Source: Alcanivorax jadensis T9
GTDB taxonomy: Bacteria; Pseudomonadota; Gammaproteobacteria; Pseudomonadales; Alcanivoracaceae
NCBI RefSeq assembly: GCF_000756655.1
Contig: NZ_ARXU01000009.1
Span: 62,001-126,000, forward strand
Length of the DNA: 64,000 nt
Direction: 5' to 3'
The notes beneath the pieces are model-generated. The model searched no databases. It saw only the letters and a program-made list of their open reading frames with translations, and was not told the origin of the DNA. Made by a program: the position numbers and the translations under genes. Numbering within the stretch: the stretch's first letter is position 1; each line of letters starts with the position of its first letter. Positions 1 to 9,317 of the stretch are shown in pieces.

Positions 1-1641
1 AATACCGCCGATGGTCGTGGAGAGGGTAAACGTCACATCCGCAGGGGAGGTGAGCGGCGTACCGTTCTCGTCTTTCAGCAGGAATAGCAAGGTAGCACTT
101 TCCTGGCCACCCACAGATGCAGAGCCCTTGATGCTCAGCTGACCGTCAGCCGGATCCGAACCAAGATATTCGATGGAAGACGGCGCCGCATTCTCGATGG
201 CGATTGTGCCGGACTGGGCTTGAAGCTGCTCGCCGTTCACGGTTGCAAACGCACGGATACTGTCAGAATCACAACCCGCACCGGCAGTATAGGTCACCGT
301 GACGACGCCGCTGCGAGCAATCTTGCTGGCCTCCACCTGAGAGGTACCACAATTTACGCTCTGGAAAGTCACTTCCGTTTCGTCGGTGTAGGCTGTACCC
401 GCAGTCACATTACGAAGGTTACCGGTGACGGTAATCGTGCTACCGGCAGCAATGTCATCGTTGCTGAGGCCCAATACCCCTTCCTGAAAGCTGGCGCCAT
501 CATCGAAACCAAATTGCACTTCATCCTGAACCGCATTGAAAACCCGCTCTTCGACCACGGTCTGGTTATCAAAATCAGTGGTTGCCTGAAGCGTACCCGC
601 ACCAGAATCATTGCCGATATCCAGTGACACCGTTGCCTGTCCTGACGCATTGGTCAGCACTTTACCGGTAGAGGGCGACAGAGTGCCCAGATCGGTGGAG
701 AAAACCACGATCTTGTTCTGCTGGGTCGCCCCCGAGGAATTCCTCACCTCAACCGTAATATTTTCGGGCTGAGAAGAATTGATCTCCGTGGGCATCTGCA
801 CAAACGAAATGGTGCCAACCTGCACATCACTGCCGGAACCATCGGTAACGAAATTGACCGTAGCGTTCAAATTGCCATAGGAGGCGGCGGCGGCGGCGGC
901 ACCCGCGGAAGAACCCGCCGAGAGATTCGCGCTGGCACAGCCATTATTCTGTGTAAGGGCGGTACCGGAGGCTGGAGAAATCACCCCCAGGGAAGTCTGG
1001 AAGAAGATGACTTCACCCGGTACCGGGTCACCCTCCGAGTCCACCAGGCAGGCTTTTAACAACCCTAATTGATCACGACTGACTTCGGAGATGTTCACCG
1101 TATCATTCTGGTCACGCAGCACCAGGGACAACGCATTACTATTATCCACCGTTCCACCGCCGCCAGTCGCATCGCCCAGGGTTTCAAAGTTCACAATGCC
1201 CAGCGAGTCGGTGTTCGGAATACCTGCCACCAGTTGACCGGCGCCTTCTACATCACCAGCGCGAAGAACAATGGTCGCGACACCACTGGCATTCGTCAAA
1301 GCTGTACCGCCTTCTGGCGACAGCTCGCCCAGTGATGCCTGGAACTCGACAATGACACCTTCCTGGGGCACCCCATTTTGCGCAACAAATGCTCTTGCCC
1401 TTGCCGGGTTATCCGCTGAAATAGGGTTCATCGCGCTGCCAATGGCACCACCAGAAAGATCATTCAGACTAACGGATATGGAGAACCCGGACCCATCATC
1501 ACTACCGGGGGTTCCTCCGTTTCCGGGGATCAGATCCTGGCTACTACCACCACCGCCACAGGCGGCCAGCATTAGCACCAACAGGCCCATCATAAAGCCT
1601 GGCAACAACCGCAAGGACGCCGCCTTATTCATCTCAGACAT
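1..1641 (-). CDS. Ig-like repeat surface lipoprotein (3' end outside window)
   Basis: An open frame runs from the ATG at 1641 to the window edge without a stop, so only the N-terminal 547 residues are visible. The N-terminus has a hydrophobic segment followed by LMLAAC and a CGGGGSS stretch, which reads as a lipoprotein signal with a flexible linker. The rest consists of repeated beta-rich segments resembling bacterial Ig-like (Big_1/invasin-type) modules, for example the stretches around SGQATVSLDIGN and DVTFTLSTTIGG. It is probably an outer-membrane-anchored or surface-exposed adhesin-like protein. A second in-frame ATG at 1632 is an alternative start; a GGAAGG sequence lies just upstream of both. 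A run of GCC codons near 890 encodes polyalanine. No catalytic domain is visible, and the function is unknown. Confidence 0.75.
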   Translation of the reverse strand, partial: MSEMNKAASLRLLPGFMMGLLVLMLAACGGGGSSQDLIPGNGGTPGSDDGSGFSISVSLNDLSGGAIGSAMNPISADNPARARAFVAQNGVPQEGVIVEFQASLGELSPEGGTALTNASGVATIVLRAGDVEGAGQLVAGIPNTDSLGIVNFETLGDATGGGGTVDNSNALSLVLRDQNDTVNISEVSRDQLGLLKACLVDSEGDPVPGEVIFFQTSLGVISPASGTALTQNNGCASANLSAGSSAGAAAAAASYGNLNATVNFVTDGSGSDVQVGTISFVQMPTEINSSQPENITVEVRNSSGATQQNKIVVFSTDLGTLSPSTGKVLTNASGQATVSLDIGNDSGAGTLQATTDFDNQTVVEERVFNAVQDEVQFGFDDGASFQEGVLGLSNDDIAAGSTITVTGNLRNVTAGTAYTDETEVTFQSVNCGTSQVEASKIARSGVVTVTYTAGAGCDSDSIRAFATVNGEQLQAQSGTIAIENAAPSSIEYLGSDPADGQLSIKGSASVGGQESATLLFLLKDENGTPLTSPADVTFTLSTTIGGI

Positions 1642-1655
1642 TTCCTTCCCCCACT

Positions 1656-2171
1656 TCAGAACTGATGAACCAGGCCTACTGATGGGCCTTTATAAGTTAC
1701 ATCCCCGATATCGTAATACTGGGTATATTCCACATTGACACCGAGACGTTCACCAAATATAAAATCGGCCCCTACACCATAGGAGACATCCTCAATGGTA
1801 TTCTTGAAAGACCAGGATGCTCCTTCAAACTCTTCCTCCCCTGCGGTGAAACCGACTAATGCATAGGGACGAACCAAACCAAGCTGATAACCAAGAGACA
1901 GATACCCGCCGGCATGGTAGTTAAAGCGATATTCCGCATTGTTTTCAGAATGATCCGACAGGGTTGTGCCGAGCCGCATTTCAGCACTGACATACTCGTT
2001 AATATGTGCACCCAAACGAACAAAGATCTCACCGGTGTCGAAACGGTCACCCCGGAAGAAACGGTCATCCTGCTCCAGCTGGGTATAATTGATCCCGATA
2101 AAACCATCATCCGCTACTGACAAAGATGGCATCAGTACCAGCAAGGCGGCGGCCCCCGCAAATACTCTCAT
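1656..2171 (-). CDS. Small outer-membrane beta-barrel protein
   Basis: The protein of 171 residues starts MRVFAGAAALL and has a typical signal peptide ending near LSVADD. It has alternating beta-strand patterns and ends in phenylalanine, the usual C-terminal signal for assembly by the BAM complex. The size fits an eight-stranded barrel of the OmpA-like/OMP_b-brl type. I chose the ATG at 2171 because AAGGAGAG lies at ideal distance; an upstream ATG at 2192 would place seven charged residues before the signal peptide. It lies 14 bp upstream of the Ig-repeat lipoprotein on the same strand, so the two may be co-transcribed and work together at the surface. The specific role is unknown. Confidence 0.75.
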   Translation of the reverse strand: MRVFAGAAALLVLMPSLSVADDGFIGINYTQLEQDDRFFRGDRFDTGEIFVRLGAHINEYVSAEMRLGTTLSDHSENNAEYRFNYHAGGYLSLGYQLGLVRPYALVGFTAGEEEFEGASWSFKNTIEDVSYGVGADFIFGERLGVNVEYTQYYDIGDVTYKGPSVGLVHQF

Positions 2172-2238
2172 TGTTCTCTCCTTGGCGTCCAAACCAGGAT
2201 CTGGACGTTTCTTTTTTTAAGGTCTGTCAGGTCGCTAG

Positions 2239-2574
2239 CTAGCGATCCATAGCGTTCTGTGCCGGAGTGCAACCCAGGCAGCGCAGGAATGTAGAGCGAG
2301 CCGGGGTTTTCACCAACACTTCAGCGGCTTCGTCTTCATTTTTTCCCAAAAGCGTGAAAGGCAAAGACACCGTGTAAACAGCGGTACCAACAATCGTCGC
2401 TCCCAGCATCAACGGACGCACCAGCAAAGTATCGGCGATCATGGCGATTTCACCTGGCCGGTTCCCTTCAATGTCGTCCATCTGACGAGCCTGTGCAGCA
2501 AGCGGAGACAGCGCCCCAAAGGCCATGCTGATCGCGAGTGCGGATGCCACTACCGGGCGCTTTGCTCGCTTCAT
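2239..2574 (-). CDS. Small secreted/periplasmic conserved protein
   Basis: This 111-residue protein has a signal peptide (basic start MKRAKR, hydrophobic core, AQA cleavage region). A central conserved segment (VRPLMLGATIVGTAVYTVSLPF) resembles short proteins found in many Pseudomonas and Alcanivorax genomes, sometimes loosely labelled multidrug transporter. The second hydrophobic stretch (about residues 52-76) could be a membrane anchor. Two cysteines (LRCLGC) lie near the C-terminus. The start is supported by a GAGGGA-type ribosome site. It is separated from the barrel protein by about 67 bp and may share its transcript. No function can be assigned. Confidence 0.65.
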   Translation of the reverse strand: MKRAKRPVVASALAISMAFGALSPLAAQARQMDDIEGNRPGEIAMIADTLLVRPLMLGATIVGTAVYTVSLPFTLLGKNEDEAAEVLVKTPARSTFLRCLGCTPAQNAMDR

Positions 2575-2750
2575 GGTGATTCCCTCTTCGAGTCTTGATT
2601 CTTGTAGTTAAAGTATCGCTGACATTGTTCCAGCTAAGTCGTTAATATTCCGACAATTGCATCACAATCTACACCTTTGTTCGTAGCCCAGCAATAGGCT
2701 GAATGATCAATTCATGACCAGCGGCACCCGACTGCGGACCAGGTCTCATA

Positions 2751-3560
2751 CTAGCGTTGGCATTGCGGGCAATAGCTGGTGCTGCGCTGGCCATGACGAT
2801 CTGCCTTGAGCAACGCCTCGCATTGCGGGCAGGGCTGGCCGGCCCGACCATAGACATTCAGGGACTGGGCAAAATAGCCTGGCTGACCATCTGCACTGGT
2901 AAAGTCTTTCAGGGTCGTGCCGCCCGCCTCGATTGCCCTGGCCAGCACCACCCGGATGGCATTCGCCAACCGCTTGTAACGCTCCCGGGAAATCCGACCT
3001 GCCGCCCGGGAAGGATGGATTCCAGCAATAAACAGACTTTCCTGCGCGTAGATATTACCCACCCCGACCACCGTGGCGTTATCCATGATGAAGCTCTTCA
3101 CCGCCACCTTGCGCCCCCGCGAGCGGGCAAACAGCCAGTCACCATGGAAGTCCTCACCCAAGGGTTCCGGGCCAAGTGCCGCCAGTAACGCATGGGGCTC
3201 GCCTCCAGGCTGATACAACACGCTGCCGAAACGTCGCGGATCGTTAAACCGCAGCACCTTGCCACTGTCGAGCAGCAGATCCACATGATCATGCTTGCGC
3301 AGAGGCAGAGCGGCCTCCACCACTCGCAAAGTCCCAGACATGCCGAGATGAATCATTACCTGGCCCGCCTCGAGCTCAATCAGCAGGTATTTAGCCCGTC
3401 GCCGCAGGGCAATGACCGGGCAATCCTTCAGCGCATACAGGGCGTCACTGACCGGCCATCGTAACCGTGACTCACGCACGGTAACGGCTTTCAGGGTGCG
3501 CCCTTCCAGGTGGGGGCGAATGCCTCTGAGGGTGGTTTCCACTTCGGGTAATTCGGGCAT
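2751..3560 (-). CDS. mutM: Formamidopyrimidine-DNA glycosylase
   Basis: MutM removes oxidised purines such as 8-oxoguanine and cleaves the abasic site (base excision repair). The 269-residue protein has the family N-terminus MPELPEVET with catalytic Pro2 and Glu3, the conserved Lys57 (RRRAKYLLIE), and the helix-two-turn-helix region around GVGNIYAQESLF. A C-terminal zinc finger uses Cys244, Cys247, Cys264 and Cys267, with the conserved Arg259 between. The length is normal for the family and nothing looks broken. It is divergently placed to the hydantoinase gene, with a 31-nt inverted-arm element in the intergenic gap. Confidence 0.97.
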   Translation of the reverse strand: MPELPEVETTLRGIRPHLEGRTLKAVTVRESRLRWPVSDALYALKDCPVIALRRRAKYLLIELEAGQVMIHLGMSGTLRVVEAALPLRKHDHVDLLLDSGKVLRFNDPRRFGSVLYQPGGEPHALLAALGPEPLGEDFHGDWLFARSRGRKVAVKSFIMDNATVVGVGNIYAQESLFIAGIHPSRAAGRISRERYKRLANAIRVVLARAIEAGGTTLKDFTSADGQPGYFAQSLNVYGRAGQPCPQCEALLKADRHGQRSTSYCPQCQR

Positions 3561-3569
3561 AGGAAAGTC

Positions 3570-3685
3570 AGTTGACAGTTGATAGTGGACAATTGACAGC
3601 TAAGGGCGTGCTGGCGCCAGCTATGTTACCTTGCTGCCAGTTTTTTTGTCTTTCGCTGTCAACTTTCAACTGTTAACTGTCAACT
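3570..3685. repeat. Heptad-repeat inverted element 1
   Basis: Two arms of 31 nt (3570-3600 and 3655-3685) are inverted copies matching at 26 of 31 positions when compared by eye. Each arm is built from degenerate 7-bp units close to AGTTGAC. The 54-nt centre has no ORF. The element fills the gap between divergent mutM and the hydantoinase gene and ends 3 bp before the latter's ATG, so it also occupies the leader of that gene. Confidence 0.75.
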
Positions 3686-3688
3686 GAT

Positions 3689-5668
3689 ATGTCCGTTTCC
3701 TACTGGCTCGGCGTCGACACCGGCGGCACGTTTACCGATTTTGTGCTGCTCGGGGACGGCGAGCCGCGTATTCACAAGGTACTGTCCACTCCAACAGCTC
3801 CCGAACAGGCGATCCTGCAAGGCATTGGTGAGCTTGGGCTCGATGACGCCATGGCCGCGGGCCAGCTGGCCATCGTCCATGGCACTACGGTGGCTACCAA
3901 CGCGGCGCTGGAAGGCAAAGGCGTCCACACGGTGCTGGTCACCAACCAGGGGCTGGAAGACATTCTGCGCATCGGCCGGCAGAACCGGGCAGAGCTTTAT
4001 AACCTGACACCGACACCGCCCCCCTCAGTGCTGGAGACCTTGCCCGTTGCCGGCACATCTTGCCGGCTTGATGCCCAGGGCCAGGAAGTGACACCACTCA
4101 GTGAAGCGAGCCTGTCACAACTGGTGGAGGAGGTGCTTGCCCACCAGCCGCAATCTGTGGCCCTGTGTCTGCTGTTTTCCTATCTGAATCCGGCCCATGA
4201 GCAACGGATCCGCGAGGCCCTGGAAGTCACCGGCCTGCCGGTCAGTGCCTCCCACACCATTCTGCCCACCCGGGGTGAGTACGAACGTGGCATAGCCACT
4301 TGGCTGAATGCCTGGCTGGCCCCCAAGGTAGCCAACTATCTGCAGCGCCTTCAGCAGGCGACAAGCCCCGCGCCACTGGCAATTATGCAATCCCACGGCG
4401 GCACCATTGCCTCCGAGCAGGCCGCCGATCTGGCGGTAAACCTGCTGCTATCCGGCCCTGCCGGCGGCCTTGCCGCCGCCAAGCGACTGGGCGAACAGCT
4501 CCAGCAGCCGCAACTGATGACCTTTGATATGGGCGGCACCTCCACGGACGTTGCCCTGCTGGACGGCGACCTGCGACTCACCCAGCAGGGCCACATAGGC
4601 CCCTATCCAGTGGCGGTTCCCATGGTGGACATGCATACCATCGGCGCCGGTGGCGGCTCACTGGCCTATGTGGATGATGCGGGCCTGCTCCACGTGGGGC
4701 CGCATTCCGCTGGCGCCGACCCTGGGCCAGCCTGTTATGGACGTGGCGGTGACAGGGTCACGGTCACCGACGCCAATGTAGTGCTCGGCCGTCTGCAACC
4801 GGATTTCGCCCTGGGCGGCTCCCTGACACTGGATGTGGCCTCCGCGAAAAATGCCATGCAGCAGCTGGCAACACAGCTTGGGCTCGGCATGGAGGAAACG
4901 GCAGAAGGGGTATTGGCACTGGCCAATGAACACATGACCCAGGCACTACGGGTGATTTCCATTCAGAAAGGCTTCGATCCAGCGGATTTTGCCCTGCTCA
5001 GTTTTGGCGGTGCCGGCGGTCTTCACGTCTGCGCCCTGGCAGACAATCTGGGCATGCAGAGGGCCATTGTTCCCCGTCGTGCAGGTGTCCTTTCTGCCGA
5101 GGGGCTGGTGTATGCACCCCGTAAACGCGAACACCTCCAGGCGCTGCCCGAGGCCTCTGACGACACGACACTGCAATCCCTGATCACAGCCCTGCAACAA
5201 CAGGGCAGCGAAGAACTGATTCAAGAAGGGGTCCCGGAGCGCGACATTCAGCACCAAGTCTTTGTGGATATGTGTTACCAGGGCCAGTCATCCGTATTAC
5301 AGATTCCCTGGCAGAGCGCCGCCGCAGAGCGAGAAAAACGGTTTCACGCGGCCCATGAGCAGCGTTTCGGTCACCGCCTGGCACTGCCGGTACAACAGGT
5401 GAATATCAGGGTACAAAGCCTGGCCACCACCTATCCACCTCCCCAGCCGCCCCTGCCTGCGCGAACCGGCCAGGCAAATCGCCAAGCGCAGCTGCCCGGC
5501 GTGGACCCGCTGGTGACAGTTTATGACCGCGAGACCCTGGGCGCAGACCAGACCCTACATGGCCCGGCATTGATCAGTGAAGCGGTGGGAACGACCTGGC
5601 TCGCCCAGGGCTGGCAGGCCTCGGTGGACCAGTCCGGCCATTTGTTGCTGGACCGCTCTGACGCCTGA
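3689..5668 (+). CDS. Hydantoinase/oxoprolinase family protein (HyuA-like)
   Basis: The 659-residue protein belongs to the ATP-dependent N-methylhydantoinase A / 5-oxoprolinase family. It opens with the phosphate-binding motif DTGGTFTD (residues 10-17) of the Hydantoinase_N domain. A second motif, DMGGTSTD, and the glycine-rich GAGGGS and GAGGLH segments mark the Hydantoinase_A domain, followed by a C-terminal region from about residue 500. Family members hydrolyse cyclic amides with ATP, usually with a HyuB-type partner. No hyuB gene lies beside it here, so the substrate is unclear. The ATG at 3689 has no good ribosome site because the heptad-repeat arm ends at 3685; a downstream start would remove the phosphate motif and is unlikely. 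Confidence 0.85.
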   Translation: MSVSYWLGVDTGGTFTDFVLLGDGEPRIHKVLSTPTAPEQAILQGIGELGLDDAMAAGQLAIVHGTTVATNAALEGKGVHTVLVTNQGLEDILRIGRQNRAELYNLTPTPPPSVLETLPVAGTSCRLDAQGQEVTPLSEASLSQLVEEVLAHQPQSVALCLLFSYLNPAHEQRIREALEVTGLPVSASHTILPTRGEYERGIATWLNAWLAPKVANYLQRLQQATSPAPLAIMQSHGGTIASEQAADLAVNLLLSGPAGGLAAAKRLGEQLQQPQLMTFDMGGTSTDVALLDGDLRLTQQGHIGPYPVAVPMVDMHTIGAGGGSLAYVDDAGLLHVGPHSAGADPGPACYGRGGDRVTVTDANVVLGRLQPDFALGGSLTLDVASAKNAMQQLATQLGLGMEETAEGVLALANEHMTQALRVISIQKGFDPADFALLSFGGAGGLHVCALADNLGMQRAIVPRRAGVLSAEGLVYAPRKREHLQALPEASDDTTLQSLITALQQQGSEELIQEGVPERDIQHQVFVDMCYQGQSSVLQIPWQSAAAEREKRFHAAHEQRFGHRLALPVQQVNIRVQSLATTYPPPQPPLPARTGQANRQAQLPGVDPLVTVYDRETLGADQTLHGPALISEAVGTTWLAQGWQASVDQSGHLLLDRSDA

Positions 5669-5875
5669 CACCAATCACTGTAGTCGCCCTGAGTCCAGCA
5701 CGCTGGTTTTGCTTATTTTGCGTCCTGCGTCAGGCCCAGGCGCTCTTTTTCCTACCGCTCATCCCCCCCTGGCCAACCCCTGGCCCAAAAGTCCGAATAT
5801 GACCCGTTCGGCACCTTCTTCCTGTCATCCTGACTGGGCACAATAGGACTTCCGTTTTTACCTTGTGCGACTTTC

Positions 5876-7069
5876 ATGCTGAATTATCTGAGCAACGGCC
5901 TGCTGGCCCCTAGCCTGGGTGTCCTGATTCTGATCACCTTGGCCATGACCCACATCACTATTGTCGGCGTCACTGTATACTTGCACCGCTATTCCGCCCA
6001 CCGGGCCCTGGAATTGCATCCGGTGCTGAAACATTTTTTCCGCTTCTGGCTGTGGCTGACCACCGCCCAGAACACCCTTGAGTGGACCGCCATCCACCGC
6101 AAGCACCACGCCAAATGCGAAACCGAAGACGACCCGCACAGCCCGCAGGTCAAAGGCATCAAAAAAGTCCTCAGCGAAGGGGCCGAGCTTTATCGTGAAG
6201 AAGCGGAAAATCAGGAAACCCTGAAAAAGTATGGCGCCGGCTGCCCGGACGACTGGGTTGAGCGCAATATCTATTCCCGCTTCCCCATGGGCGGCGTGAC
6301 TCTGATGGCGGTGATCGACCTGCTGCTGTTTGGTGCCGCCGGTATCACCGTGTGGGCGATTCAGATGATGTGGATTCCACTGTTCGCTGCCGGGGTCATC
6401 AACGGCATCGGTCATTACTGGGGCTATCGCAACTTCGAGTGCGCCGATGCCTCCCGTAACATTTCGCCGTGGGGCATCCTGATCGGCGGTGAAGAACTGC
6501 ATAACAATCACCACACCTACCCCAACTCCGCGAAACTTTCCGTACGCCGCTTTGAGTTTGATATGGGCTGGGCCTGGATTCGTCTGTTTGAAATGCTGGG
6601 TATGGCCAAGGTGAAAAAAGTCGCTCCCAAACCGGCCTTCGAGAAAAGCGCCAGCAAAGTAGACCTGGATGCCCTGCGCGGCATCATGCAACATCGTTTC
6701 CAGGTAATGGCCACCTATCGCAAGACCGTCATCGTGCCGGTGTTCAAGCAGGAGCAGGCCCGCGCCTGTGACGCTACCCGCGATTTGTATGCCCGTGCCC
6801 ACGCCCTTTTCCATCGGGACATAAGCCTGATCAAGCCCGGCCAGAAAAAGCGGCTGCAGAAGCTGACCGAAAGCAACGAAACCCTGGATGCCATCTACCA
6901 GTTTCGGTTACGCCTGCAGGACATCTGGACCCAGACCAGCCGTAATTCTTCGGAGATGGTAGAAGCTCTGGAGCAGTGGTATCACGATGCCCGAGAGTCA
7001 GGCATTGCGGCCCTGCAGGAGTTTGCCGACCAGCTGACTCGCTATCGGCCAGCGACTGTGTCGCACTGA
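5876..7069 (+). CDS. Membrane fatty acid desaturase (acyl-CoA delta-9 type)
   Basis: This 397-residue membrane enzyme has the three histidine boxes of acyl-CoA/acyl-lipid desaturases: HRYSAH (37-42), HRKHH (74-78) and HNNHH (209-213). They bind a diiron centre that introduces a cis double bond into a fatty acyl chain. Hydrophobic segments lie at about 12-35, 52-66 and 150-182. The C-terminal ~170 residues are soluble and charged, longer than in minimal desaturases. It probably adjusts membrane fluidity. It stands alone, with a strong terminator right after the stop codon. Confidence 0.9.
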   Translation: MLNYLSNGLLAPSLGVLILITLAMTHITIVGVTVYLHRYSAHRALELHPVLKHFFRFWLWLTTAQNTLEWTAIHRKHHAKCETEDDPHSPQVKGIKKVLSEGAELYREEAENQETLKKYGAGCPDDWVERNIYSRFPMGGVTLMAVIDLLLFGAAGITVWAIQMMWIPLFAAGVINGIGHYWGYRNFECADASRNISPWGILIGGEELHNNHHTYPNSAKLSVRRFEFDMGWAWIRLFEMLGMAKVKKVAPKPAFEKSASKVDLDALRGIMQHRFQVMATYRKTVIVPVFKQEQARACDATRDLYARAHALFHRDISLIKPGQKKRLQKLTESNETLDAIYQFRLRLQDIWTQTSRNSSEMVEALEQWYHDARESGIAALQEFADQLTRYRPATVSH

Positions 7070-7083
7070 TTTTCAGTTGTCGA

Positions 7084-7128
7084 GCACCACAAAAAAGGCC
7101 GCATTTTTGCGGCCTTTTTTTGTGGTGC
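7084..7128 (+). terminator. Rho-independent terminator after desaturase
   Basis: Arms 7084-7102 and 7109-7128 form a near-perfect hairpin with a GGCCGC/GCGGCC core and a short T-rich loop. The stem extends through A6/T7 runs, which supply a U-tract for the plus strand. It begins 14 bp after the desaturase stop codon. Confidence 0.9.
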
Positions 7129-7264
7129 CAGGTTGGCAGTCTTCGAAGAACACGAAACTCAATATCCAGGCTGAAGCAGAGGAGAGGGCGCGAATAGGCA
7201 GAGTACTCCAGTGCCAACATCACCTCTGATTAGCCGTTTCCTAAAAGAGCGACCGAAAGGGCCA

Positions 7265-9070
7265 TCACTGATCCGGCTGCTCAACCGCAATATTCTCGAT
7301 CAGTTGGATACCATCCTGGTTGGCCGCACTGACATTAACGCTAATACCCCCCAGCCCAACACCCAGGGTTCGTAGCAAAGGATTGATAACAGCCTCCGCG
7401 AGGCTTGATATGACATCATTCAAAAGCACAAGCACCGGATCCACAATAGGGGTCAATAGCGGCGTCAGGTTAATCAAGCCAAAATTGCTCCTGAGAAGCG
7501 AAGCCTCATGAACCGTTATATCCAGATCCAGACCAGACAACCCATCACCCAGATCGTTGTGTTGTGACTGATCGCATCCTTCAATTGGATCACAATACAA
7601 ATTATAGCGAGGGTCCATGAACACCGTTTCTTCAACACCGGGAACCTCCCCCTCCACTTCCGCGTTCAGATAAAGTATGCCTTCGATGGGGGGAAGCAGC
7701 CCAGACAACAGCGACAATCTACCAACATTTGCTTCCAATCGCTCTGGCAGTAACTCGCCCCCCGGCCCCAACCGCCCGGTTACAATACGAGCCACTTCCC
7801 GCTCAAGATTAACGCCAAACTCCACCGAGTTTGAGCGCCCTCTAGCGCAATCAGCGGAAATTAATTGGCCTTCGCCGCCGCCTGCATTGACGGCCAGAGG
7901 GACCGTTAAATCCGCAAGAGAAAATGTCAGCAGGGGACCCAGGCTTATCGGCAACAATTCTACCTGTGCGGATAACTGCAACGTCACATCCGGCGCATAA
8001 AAACGGGTGACCCATTCCCCATCCGCGTCCTGACGAGCAGGACCGACAGCTACAGTCGGTGGCTCACCCACGTTCAAGCCAAGGTCCACCGAATTAATAT
8101 TGGCGATAAGCGGGACAGACAGGTTGTTGATAGTTAGCGGCAACGACAGCAGGCCGCCGGCTCCAGCCTGCTGCTGCTCAGCCAGATTGAGCACCAGGCT
8201 GATGACTAGATCATAGACAGGAAACTCACTGGAAGCAGGAACAGAGGCATTTTCCACCACATTGATAATGTCTCCCACTTTGACAGTATCGATTCCTTGG
8301 GCCGTTACAATATCATCCAATAGATCGGCAACCGGCGCCGTAACGTCTCCAACATCACCAATGGCCGCCGCTAATTCGGACGCATCAAGCGCCAGGAGAT
8401 CCACCAGGTCATCAACACCGACTGCTGTCAACAAATCGCCTAATTGCACGGTGGTATTTTCTAGGCTGTTGAGGTCAGTCGGATCAAGACTGAACCCCGG
8501 CTGATTGAGAACAACGCCTAGCAAACTGCCCAGCAAGGTGGCATCACCGCCCACGCCTGCAGTGCTGCCAGCCGCACTGACGGTTGCCACCACCTCCTTG
8601 CGCACAGCAGCATTGACGGAAATATCAATGCCCCCGAACACCGATTGCGGCAACAGCATGGAAATCGGTTCTGTGCGGGTATAGCTCACCAGCACCGCAT
8701 TACTTTGTTCGATAATATTGACGGGAGCGAAAGCCACCACACCATCATTATCGGTATCATCAATCACACCGAGCTGCACTTCCAGCTCTTCAGCAGCACC
8801 CTGAAAGCCTTGGGCGGCTGCCGCCGCCAATGCGCGCTGCTGGACAAGGGCAGTGCTGGGTGCTTGCCCACCACAGGCCTGAGCCTCTCCTGCTGCAGCC
8901 TGGGCCGCCACATTCACTTGAGCCTGCATATCACTGCGCAAACTGTAAAGGCGCGCACCATCCAGCGCCATGACCGTGAGGGTAATGACGATCAACAGCA
9001 ACAGCGGGGTAATGACTGACAAGGCCCCGCGTTGCCGGAGACGGTTAATTGTCGTCTCGGGTCTGTTCAC
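7265..9070 (-). CDS. tadG: TadG-like pilus assembly protein
   Basis: The 601-residue protein has the TadG-type N-terminus: a basic start, RQRGALSVI, one membrane helix (about 17-37) and then the LRSDMQAQVNVAAQAAA segment typical of TadE/TadG pseudopilin-like proteins. The remaining ~560 residues are predicted extracytoplasmic and contain repeated low-complexity segments rich in L, D and V. I see no clear von Willebrand A domain. It is the last gene of the Tad operon, and its start overlaps the end of the DUF3613-like gene by 26 bp. Family members anchor or assemble the Flp pilus at the inner membrane. Confidence 0.8.
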   Translation of the reverse strand: MNRPETTINRLRQRGALSVITPLLLLIVITLTVMALDGARLYSLRSDMQAQVNVAAQAAAGEAQACGGQAPSTALVQQRALAAAAAQGFQGAAEELEVQLGVIDDTDNDGVVAFAPVNIIEQSNAVLVSYTRTEPISMLLPQSVFGGIDISVNAAVRKEVVATVSAAGSTAGVGGDATLLGSLLGVVLNQPGFSLDPTDLNSLENTTVQLGDLLTAVGVDDLVDLLALDASELAAAIGDVGDVTAPVADLLDDIVTAQGIDTVKVGDIINVVENASVPASSEFPVYDLVISLVLNLAEQQQAGAGGLLSLPLTINNLSVPLIANINSVDLGLNVGEPPTVAVGPARQDADGEWVTRFYAPDVTLQLSAQVELLPISLGPLLTFSLADLTVPLAVNAGGGEGQLISADCARGRSNSVEFGVNLEREVARIVTGRLGPGGELLPERLEANVGRLSLLSGLLPPIEGILYLNAEVEGEVPGVEETVFMDPRYNLYCDPIEGCDQSQHNDLGDGLSGLDLDITVHEASLLRSNFGLINLTPLLTPIVDPVLVLLNDVISSLAEAVINPLLRTLGVGLGGISVNVSAANQDGIQLIENIAVEQPDQ

Positions 9071-9317
9071 CGAAGCTTTCCGGAATCGCGGTACGGAAGG
9101 AGTCTGCCAGTCGGCGCTGGGTATCTACATAAAGCGGCGCTGACAGCTCACTCTGCCCTGCCGGGCGGGAGTCACGCTGCTGGTTAAGCAACCAGTCAGT
9201 CACTGTCTCGGATTCATTACTGACAACCTGCCCGGAAACACCAAAGCTATAGGTTTGCTGGGGCTCCGCTGCCAGAACCGCTCCAGGCAACACGAGTATC
9301 AAGGCCAGTTTTTTCAT
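9045..9317 (-). CDS. Small secreted Tad-locus protein (DUF3613-like)
   Basis: This 90-residue protein has a clean signal peptide (MKKLALILVLPGAVLAAE). Its short mature part contains TDWLLNQQRDSR and YVDTQRRLADSFR, resembling the DUF3613 proteins found in tad loci of Pseudomonas and Burkholderia. It is translationally coupled on both sides: its ATG overlaps the tadD stop region, and its end overlaps the tadG start. The exact role in pilus assembly is unknown. Confidence 0.65.
   Translation of the reverse strand: MKKLALILVLPGAVLAAEPQQTYSFGVSGQVVSNESETVTDWLLNQQRDSRPAGQSELSAPLYVDTQRRLADSFRTAIPESFGEQTRDDN

Noticed and set aside
5858-6814. 318-residue minus-strand frame
   Set aside because: It is antisense to the desaturase, whose three histidine boxes are intact; composition is His/Gly-rich shadow sequence.
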